Source of the DNA: Didymodactylos carnosus
Lineage: Eukaryota > Rotifera > Eurotatoria > Philodinida > Philodinidae
Direction of reading: 5' to 3'
Assembly: GCA_905250885.1 (NCBI GenBank)
Contig: CAJNOQ010003402.1
Span: forward strand, 1 to 20,368
Length of the DNA stretch: 20,368 nucleotides
In this document: in pieces, positions 10,115-17,374 of the stretch
Layout: each line of letters opens with the position of its first letter
Position numbering within the stretch: position 1 is the first letter of the stretch
Translations under genes and position numbers: made by a program
Notes under the pieces: model-generated
Databases searched by the model: none
What the model was told of the DNA's origin: nothing
The model's input: the letters and a program-made list of their open reading frames with translations, nothing else

Positions 10115-11560
10115 TATTCTGAAGTAATTTGAATCGATTTTGGATGAGTTCTGAATTTTTTAGCTTTCAGTGCAAAGGGCGGGGGTTCGCGAAAAATGCC
10201 TGTAGCTATTGGAGCATAGTAAATGAAGATGTCGCCTAGATCCCGTTTTGTAGACGGCACTTCTTCTATCTACTAAACCAATAGTTTAATATTTCAAATT
10301 TTTTCGTTATGCACGAGCTCTCTAGAGATTCCGTCAAAAAACGATTTTTGAAACACTTGTCGAAAAGCTTGTTGTTTACAGAAAGATGCTCTATGAACTG
10401 CTCTTTCTATATCTAAAAGATCCACTACTCTAGCTCTTTCCATTTTTGAGTTATTAAAAAACTAGCCATGGGTTATTCTTTTTTGGGATGGACAATAGTG
10501 GAAGAAAACATATCAAATTAAATTTTGTGGGAAGGAACTGAAAACTATGAACTCTATATACATCTTTTGATTGAAAAAAGTATGGAAGAGAGATTTTTCT
10601 TCATATTTACACATCAATAAGTAAATAGTAAAAGAACTATAAACAAAATGATGCGCCGACAATGGCTACCATTGTGAATTTGCAATACGAAAGCTGAACT
10701 TAATGAATTCATATCAGAAAATAAAGCATCTATATTTCAAAGTGAATCAAGTGTCAATTGCAACAAATGTACTTATCGGTGTGCTCGACAATACAAAAAC
10801 TACTGATAGACTGATGGGAAAATTTGATTCAGACTGGATTTTCACAAAATGTTGTTATAATTAAAGAATTAGAAACATTAGCACTAAAATGTTCTCAAGG
10901 TGCTATAAAATATGGAACTTCAATCCCATAGAATATTTTTGAAACGGTTGTTCCCACATCACATCCAATAATAAGTGTTCACGATTGAATTAATTGTTTT
11001 GGTAGCAATGCATTTTCACCATTCAATCATTTTAAGATATGATATGAATGTGTTCACGTAGTTTCGGTTCAACGTAACTTTTGTTTGTGCAAATTCTTTT
11101 GTAGAGAATACGTTTGTAAACATATAGTTGGACTTGTAATTGGTTTTGGCTATTATGTAATTTCAAAAGATCGTATCCTTTAGGACAAAAGAATGTGGTA
11201 GACCAAAAGCATATAGTCTTTTCACTCTACTTTTTTTGAAATGTCATATATATTTGTACTTTTTTGCATATAATGCCAGACATAGATCATAATTTACTAT
11301 CGAAAAGTTTGGCAATTAATATGAACGTTTTCTTTACAGTCTTCTGAACTCGGAATTTTGAACCGTTCTCTGTTCAGCACTAATTCCGTTCTCTTTTCGG
11401 CTATCTTTATTTCATAATTCTCGCGATATTCGGTCATATGCTCCCTAGACAAATGCCTCCCGAACATTTGTTCCCCGAACTGTTCCTCTCCGAGGACATC
11501 AGTTACTCGGAAAAAAGTTACCCAGACAAAAGGCTACCCTAGGACAAAAGCTCAATGGAA
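10115..11560. other. 3' flank of the receptor gene with repeat-like sequence
   Basis: No exon is supported. An unusually G+C-rich patch at about 10155-10260 (containing GGGCGGGGGTTCGCG) contrasts with the surroundings and looks inserted. About 10310-10480 loosely matches 560-760 as a diverged interspersed repeat. The first AATAAA after the receptor stop is at 10720-10725, about 600 nt away, so the 3' UTR is either long or displaced by insertions. From about 11430 a low-complexity run of TAGACAAATGCTCC / CCGAAC words begins, leading into the fold-back element that follows. Confidence 0.4.
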
Positions 11561-11569
11561 ATTTGCTCG

Positions 11570-11867
11570 TCTAGGAAAAATGCTCTTGTAGGGCTGTTGC
11601 TCTTTAAGTTTTGTTTTTCAAAATATATACTAGTATGAAATATAGAGTATTTAACAAGTCTTAATTTTCTTCGCTTGCATATCATGAATCAGTCTTCATC
11701 AATTACTATAGATTATGAAATCTTTTCTTTGCCATATAAGAATGTGTTCATGGAAGAGGCAAGAGAAGAAAATTAAGACTATTGTTACATACTGTATACT
11801 TCATACTCATACATATTTTGAAAAGCAAAACTTAAAGAGCAAGAGTCCTACAAGAGCATTTGCCCTA
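11570..11867. mobile_element. Fold-back element with ~108-bp inverted arms
   Basis: The arm 11570-11678 pairs with the reverse complement of 11759-11867 at roughly 85% identity by eye, with small indels. Shared words in order are CTAGG, AAATGCTCTTGTAGG, TTGCTCTTTAAGTTTTG, TTTTCAAAATAT and CTTAATTTTCTTC. The loop is about 80 bp (11679-11758). No coding sequence is inside. The outer flanks are themselves repetitive: GACAAA / GCTC / CCGAAC words on the left and a tandem GTAGGAACAGTCTAGG pair on the right, as in fold-back transposons with composite arms. The true outer ends are probably further out, perhaps about 11430 and 11900. Confidence 0.7.
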
Positions 11868-11898
11868 GGGTAGGAACAGTCTAGGGTAGGAACAGTCT
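11865..11898. repeat. Two tandem 16-bp units at the fold-back edge
   Basis: The 16-bp unit CTAGGGTAGGAACAGT occurs twice head to tail and is then followed by CTGCAGTCTG. It sits at the right end of the inverted-arm element and probably belongs to its composite terminus. Confidence 0.75.
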
Positions 11899-12128
11899 GC
11901 AGTCTGCTCATACCGTTCTCTAATCTAATCTACTTTTCCTATCGAAGGTGTTCGCGATGCTCCCAATTTACAATAAAGACTAATTAAGAAGAAGCCGGCA
12001 TCTGACCTCATTCGATAGAGTAAGATGCTCTCATATTTACTTTAAATAACTAGTCCTTTTTTATTTATTTTTTTCCATACCTGGTTATCCACGCGTCTTA
12101 CTGACGATGGCTGCGCTGGCCCGGCACA

Positions 12129-13181
12129 GTGGGCATCCATGCGGACATTTGGCAAAAAACCCAAAGTACGCTTTTTCAAAATTCAAATAGTGTCGAATAT
12201 ACTTATATAGATGATCTATTTAATGGCGCAAAAATTGTTGTCCCAAGTGGCGAACTTTCAGAGATAATGCATACGGAAAAAATAGACCATATTTCAGAGA
12301 TATCTAAGGAAAAATCGATTTTTATTAAACTATGTTAATTTAAAGATTTGAAATGGATGTATTCGGAATCAGGACACTCTCAGCTCTACGCCGAAAAAAA
12401 AATATTGCGATGTGCATCTAAAACTGAAAACAAAACGAAGTTTACCCATGGCTGTATGCTTGGAACAGGTGTTATGATTGCAATGAGGTATCCACCTACA
12501 TCCACCTCCGTAGGTAGCTCAAAAGTAGTTCAAAATGTTCGTCAGCATCTACTGCATCTAATATGGATGCACATAAATGCACATATTTACCAAAGGTGAG
12601 TTATAGATTTTCTAAAAACCCTTGATTTTGCAAGTTTCGCGCGTGAAGTCTAATTTTTTTCGCTCAGGAACACTTGTATTAAAAACCAAGGTGATATTTA
12701 GGATCAGTGCATCAAACTGCATTAAACGATGTATCATACTCTTATTTTGTGGAGAAAAGTTTTTCTTCGAAATTTTCACCCATGGGTGGATGGTTCTGGC
12801 TATTTTGCAAGATTGCCCTGGTGGAATTTTAAAAGCAGAAATACCGAAATTCGCTCAATTCAGCCTTTTACCAAAATATTAATCCATGTCTTACAGAAAA
12901 CGCAAAACTGCAGAAATTCTTTAAAGATTCTGGTTCTTGAAAATTATTATTACGGTGTAGATGTTGTTGACAAGTGCAAGTATCGTTTGATTCACCATCT
13001 TCATACCCGAACAGTCAATGTTAATCCAGCAAAAGATGGACTTTTGTTTGCAATATTTCTTAACATGTTTAGGCATTGGCATGACATTGGTGGACGGTGT
13101 GGAGGTGACCTAGTGTCCCTCTTTGTGTTGTATTTGTTTTTAAGGATTGCCTCCACAAAAGTGTGGGTATCGTGTGACTGA
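12129..13181 (+). pseudogene. Decayed transposase-like gene, possibly piggyBac-like
   Basis: One reading frame stays open over most of this span, interrupted by stops at 12336-12338, 12597-12599 and three more between about 12650 and 12727. That pattern fits a mutated gene better than chance. The longest intact piece (12729-13181, 150 codons) contains YYYGVDVVDK, followed by HTRT and an LFAIFLNMF stretch. In piggyBac-family transposases the third catalytic Asp lies in a GVD--D motif followed by an R-T and a hydrophobic LFF-like segment, so the resemblance is suggestive but weak. The earlier catalytic Asp residues were not recognised. No terminal repeats or TTAA duplications were located. It may belong to another DNA-transposon superfamily. 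It is not expected to make a functional enzyme. Confidence 0.4.
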
Positions 13182-13340
13182 CCGTCTTCATAACCGAACG
13201 ATGTACATGTATCTGAGATGTGCGGCTATCGTTTGGCTCACCATCTTCATACCCGAACAGTCGATGTTAATCCGGTGAAAGATGGACTTTTGTTTACAAC
13301 ATTTCTTAACATGTTTAGGAAATAGACATGATATTGGTGT
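12973..13340 (+). repeat. Partial duplication of the transposase-like 3' end
   Basis: The segment 12973-13094 recurs at 13218-13340 with high similarity. Both contain CACCATCTTCATACCCGAAC, GATGTTAATCC or its variant, AAAGATGGACTTTTGTTT and TTTCTTAACATGTTTAGG. A shorter, more diverged third copy lies at about 13161-13200 (TATCGTGTGACTGACCGTC, then TTCATAACCGAACG). The copies are in direct orientation, so the tail of the decayed gene has been duplicated in place. Confidence 0.8.
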
Positions 13341-13344
13341 ATCA

Positions 13345-14019
13345 AAATTCACTTATATTATATTAAATTAGGTTTTTCAAAAAACGGAGCTGTTTATTTT
13401 AATTCAATTTCAACGTAGTAGGCTTGTAAGATAGGGGAAGACCTTTTCTTACAATAAGTTTTTTCGTGTAAATGTAGAAGTTGTTATGAATAAAGGATAT
13501 GATTAGAAAATTAAGAAGTTATCTATCCACTTTGTTGATTGTAAAATAATGCAATAGTCTCTTATTCGAATTTAAAGGCTGTTTGTTTTTTAATTTCAGA
13601 TTCTGCTTTTCCTAACAATGAGTTATATAGGAAACATTTTGTAAATGGAACAACAGCTCCAAGTTGAAAGAGCAACTTTTGAGAAAAATACAAAATAAAA
13701 GAACATATTTCTTCAGAATTTGGATCTGAGAATAATTTGTATAATAAAAGGAGCTTTTAATACATATGAACTCATAGTTGAGGAATGCATATTCATTCCA
13801 TACTCTGAGATGTCTTACGTTTCTTGCATAATCAAATCAGAAAATACGATAATCTCTTTGAAAGTAATACTAATCCTTATTTTTAGGATGTTAAATAACA
13901 CTTTGCTTCTTGATGAATCACAAGATAGCTTTCTTGGTAGGAAAGAAAAAACTACCATATACACTTCTTTCAATGACCCGCTGACGCACTTGGCACTGAT
14001 TATTTTTATGTAAAAAATC
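13345..14019. other. Intergenic sequence between transposon remnant and minus-strand gene
   Basis: No exon is supported. Opposite-strand open frames at 13720-14013 (+) and 13815-14096 (-) overlap each other, have A+T-driven composition (Ile, Lys, Phe, Leu-rich) and no recognisable motif. I treat them as chance. Confidence 0.4.
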
Positions 14020-14025
14020 TTTATT
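14020..14025 (-). terminator. Polyadenylation signal AATAAA
   Basis: On the minus strand AATAAA lies about 235 nt past the TAG stop of the minus-strand gene that ends at 14259. It is followed on that strand by an A/T-rich tract. Position and orientation fit a 3' end signal for that gene; no cleavage site can be seen from sequence alone. Confidence 0.5.
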
Positions 14026-14258
14026 ATTGTATTAAGACTATTTTTACATAGGCACAGTTGAATAATAATAATAAAAATAGAAAAAAAATATTGCACAACA
14101 ATAAAACTATTAGATAGATCTGAGTGAGAAAGAATATCACGACTAGAGAGTTGAAAAAAAACAAGAGTTAGTCAAAAACAGCGAACAAAAAAAATATATA
14201 AAAAATAATCGAACAAAAAAGAAACACAAAGAATGAATATATAAAAATTGCAACTTTT

Positions 14259-16179
14259 CTAACGTTTTTTTACTTCAGCAACAGATGATTGTTTACGTTT
14301 TTGTAATGCTGCTAGACGTTTTTGTTCAATTTCTTCCGGTGTACAGAGTTTTTTAACTACTGTAAAAGTGCTCGTAGATTGAGAAACCGAATCACTACGA
14401 GCACGTTCTAGTTCATTTAACTCATGTTTTTGTTGGAGATAACAATGTGTCGGTAATGGATCGGTTGTCGTTCGATGAATAGCTGCCACACTTTTTGTTG
14501 TAATTGGCGGTGAGGGACGAGGTGGAACAAAATCTTTGGGACTTTGAAGAGTTGTTACAGACATGTCAATAGTCGTTGTATCGTTCAAATCGTTATTTGG
14601 ATTAACAAATGTCTTGAATGCTTCATTATGCTCTTTTGTGAGGGTATTATATTCTGTCTTGCTTTCATTCAATAACGAATCATCACACACCACTCTTGTA
14701 ATTTCATCAGTTTGTTCAACTGACAGTGGTTTTTTAGGTTTTAAACTTTCGTTTACAAGACTTTCCATTGGAATTTGACTAAGCCAGTCATCAATACCAT
14801 CGTCACCCCAATCAATCATATTAGAAGTGGTAGTAATAGGTAGCTGTTTTTCTTGTTTAATAACAGTTTCTAGAAGAAAAAAAATAGATACCATATTATG
14901 AGGAATATTGCAGCAAAAGCTTCAAATAAATAATGAAATGATGGTTCTTGTAAAACGTGAGTTTTAATAAGTTATGAGTCAATAAAATCCAAAGAAAAGA
15001 TTATTTAACAAAAATAAATCTGTTTGTTGTCATCTTATTGTTGATGATTCTTTACAAATGTCTGCTAATATTCGTTTTAACTTACCTGTTGGATCTTGAA
15101 TTGTCGTAATTGTTTCTACAACTGTTGATTTTTTACTTGACGGGAATATGGTCACGGGCGATGACATTGTTCGATTTTTCTTAACTGTTTCACATACTAT
15201 TGCTGTCGTTACTGGTGTGGTAATTACTGAAGCCATTTTTCTATTTGATGGTGGTGTATTCCATTCTGATAAGCATGCATCTTGAAAAAATGAATAGTCA
15301 TTATCATTTTGTGGTACTAGCAATAAACTTGTTTGCGGAGGTGAGACTGGTGGTACAGGTGGAAAGGGTTTTAAATAACTATCATGACTAGCAAAACGAG
15401 TAATTGTCGATTGTGACTGTTCCAAGGCGGTGGGTGATGGCGGTGATGAACGAAGACGTTTAGCAGCTGGACGAATTCTAAAAATATACAGATATGATGA
15501 ATATTGCATAAAGAAATTAGATCAAGACCTATCAAAACGTACGTGCTTTCATGAATTTGTACTTCTAAATAAAACGATAAACAATGATTCTACTATATGT
15601 TACAAATGATAGATATTGAACATACGTTCAGCTTGATCAAGAAAATCAGATAATTCTTTCATAGCTGCATCAAAATTTTCTTTTTTACTTTTGTCACTTG
15701 TTCGTACTAATGAACTAAAAGAGAGAAAAACATGTTTATTAATGTCATTTTACAATCTAACTAATGAAAAAACAACAGCAAATAATCACTAGGCATCTTA
15801 CCATTTCAAATTAGTCATTCTTAGGGGTCTTTGAGCATAATTTGTTGTCGTTGTTTGAACAATGCTAAAAACACGAGCTGCCATTACATCTTGTGATAAA
15901 TGAAACTAAAACAAAAAATTATACAATAGAATAATCTTATTTCGATATTTTTTGTCTTTCTTTTACTTACTACATTTGATACGGGAGATTCAATCGGTTT
16001 TGTCTTTTTCTGTTTTTGTTGATGTTTACTGTTTGACACTGCAAAAGAATCATTAATATAGATTCAAAAACCAAAGTGTAGTACACAAACGTACACAAAA
16101 TTTGTTCACGTTCTCTAGGTGAAACATCAACCCACTCAACCTTCACATTTGAATACATATCTTTTTCTAAATAATTCAT
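14259..16179 (-). CDS. ETAA1-like candidate with C-terminal RPA32-binding motif
   Basis: Seven exons join in frame: 16179-16095, 16038-15971, 15905-15802, 15714-15626, 15564-15543 (22-nt micro-exon), 15477-15086 and 14869-14259, giving 456 residues to a TAG stop. Introns run from 56 to 216 nt and all are GT-AG. The N-terminal third is charged and partly helical. The middle is Ser/Thr/Pro-rich with a KRLR basic patch. Exon 7 opens with an acidic, Trp-containing piece (MIDWGDDGIDDWLSQIP). The last 28 residues begin CTPEEIEQKRLAALQKRKQ, matching the amphipathic basic RPA32-binding helix used by ETAA1, SMARCAL1, TIPIN, XPA and UNG2; ETAA1 also carries it at its C-terminus. This suggests, without proving, an ETAA1-like ATR activator or another RPA partner. 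The ATG at 16179 sits immediately after a strong 3' splice site, so either a 5' UTR intron (or trans-splicing) ends there or the protein starts in upstream exons (see 16219-16546). Confidence 0.7.
15543..15564 (-). other. 22-nt micro-exon of the ETAA1-like gene
   Basis: On the minus strand TTATTTAG precedes it and GTACGTTTT follows. The 22 bases supply the nucleotides needed to restore frame between exon 4 (ending in phase with a lone C) and exon 6 (starting with A before ATT CGT), encoding QVQIHEST across the junctions. The flanking introns are 61 and 65 nt. Without it the canonical sites of the neighbours do not stay in frame. An alternative acceptor (TCCAG at about 15468-15472) could bypass it. 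Confidence 0.65.
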
Positions 16180-16218
16180 CTAAAGATGAAAAAAGGAAAA
16201 ATTAAATTAGGAATAAAC

Positions 16219-16546
16219 TTTTTCAATATTTAATTTAGCTTCAATGACAGCTTTTACATCGTATCTATGAGTACAATAATTTTAGATGTTTCAAAAAATA
16301 TATACAAAGAGACCTAAACGGCAAAGTCCACTTATCTGTAGAAAAGTGAAACTTTACTTTTGTTTGTAAATGGCATGAAAAGTATTTTATACGAAATAAG
16401 TCGTTGATGTACTTTGTACTGTTCGTGTCTGAAAACTTGCTTGTTGATAATATATCCTTGATTATTTCTTTCATATCTGTCTGTTGGTTATCCAGCACAC
16501 ACATATAGGTAAGATGTTTAAACACCAGATAAAATTTCAAATTTAT
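16219..16546 (-). other. Candidate upstream coding exons of the ETAA1-like gene
   Basis: Two further exons can be added in frame. Exon 16264-16219 (46 nt, YDVKAVIEAKLNIEK, flanked by ACTCATAG and GTTTATTC) abuts the ATG exon in phase. Exon 16546-16314 or part of it is open, with an ATG at 16504, and ends AG|GTCTCT with the required phase. With the 16504 ATG the protein would be 535 residues. The composition (Lys, Ile, Phe, Tyr) is A+T-driven and the donor of the longer exon is weak, so 5' UTR or chance cannot be excluded. Confidence 0.4.
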
Positions 16547-16549
16547 CTA

Positions 16550-17374
16550 AGGCAAAATACAGGTTTTTTCCCACAAAATTTCTTTCACAGTATAAAATCT
16601 GCAGAAAAGAAGTAAATGTGTGGCACTGCCAGTGTCAATATCTTCAAATACAAAGTGCAGTGATTTTTACAAGTGCTGCATTAAAATTTATTTAGTTTTT
16701 AATTAGTTTTTTATCGTAGTTACTTTTATCTAATTTTTATATTAAGTTGAGTGCGACACCGGTAAGTATTAGTGTCACAACTATGCCGTACTACCTCAGC
16801 ATTTCCCTTATGAGAAGGAAAAGGTATAGTTAGATATTTTTAAATGGAATATTTTTTGATAATAATGACATGTGAACTCTGAAAAAGAGGTTAAACAAGT
16901 ATATATTATTCATATTCTGCGTGCTGATCAAACTATTGAACATTTTTATATTGAAAACAACACCAACTAAAACTTCCGCTAATCTAAACGAAAAAAACAA
17001 ATGTTATAAATCAATAGAGAGAGAGATAGAATCAAAGAAAGAAGGAAGACATATTTTGATCCAGAAACGTCCTTATTATCAATTTTTTTTTTCATATTCA
17101 AAAATAAGATAACTAAAAGCAATTTGGATCACATAATAACATATCAGGCTAAATAATACACTTTATCATCTTTGTTTCAGAAATAAAATACATCTTGTAT
17201 GGTTTACAGGCGAGGTAGAAAAAAATTATAAAAAAAAACAGTATACTCAGAAATCACACAAAGTAATAGAATTGAATCACATAACAAACAACAATGACAT
17301 AAGAAAAAATAATAACAGATATATGAACGAAAGAAAGAATTCTCATTAGAAAACAAAACAAAACGAAAACATGT
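16550..17374. other. Intergenic spacer between the two minus-strand genes
   Basis: It separates the stop of the upstream minus-strand gene (17375) from the candidate 5' exons of the downstream one. On the minus strand it begins as the 3' UTR of the upstream gene; no clear AATAAA was found. The 63-codon frame at 16921-17112 (+) has no features. The promoter of the downstream gene should lie here, but no TATA box or other element stands out. Confidence 0.4.

Noticed and set aside
10063-10260. Minus-strand 65-codon frame
   Set aside because: Antisense to the last receptor exon and running into the G+C-rich patch; no motif.
10630-11010. Possible lost receptor exon encoding AF-2 or other coding remnant
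   Set aside because: Short peptide-like runs are broken by stops and none matches a helix-12 consensus or other recognisable family.
12622-12882. 86-codon plus-strand frame overlapping the decayed transposase-like frame
   Set aside because: Alternative frame of the same stretch; the other frame continues in phase with the pieces before and after it.
13720-14096. Overlapping 97- and 93-codon frames on opposite strands
   Set aside because: Composition is driven by A+T content, there is no motif, and the minus-strand one overlaps the polyadenylation signal of the neighbouring gene.
14563-14778. Plus-strand 71-codon frame
   Set aside because: Antisense shadow of the terminal exon of the ETAA1-like gene.
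15030-15085. Read-through of exon 6 into GKLKRILADICKESS
   Set aside because: A strong CAG|GTAAGTT donor ends the exon at 15086 and joins in phase to the exon carrying the acidic and RPA-binding-like segments; read-through stops shortly after.
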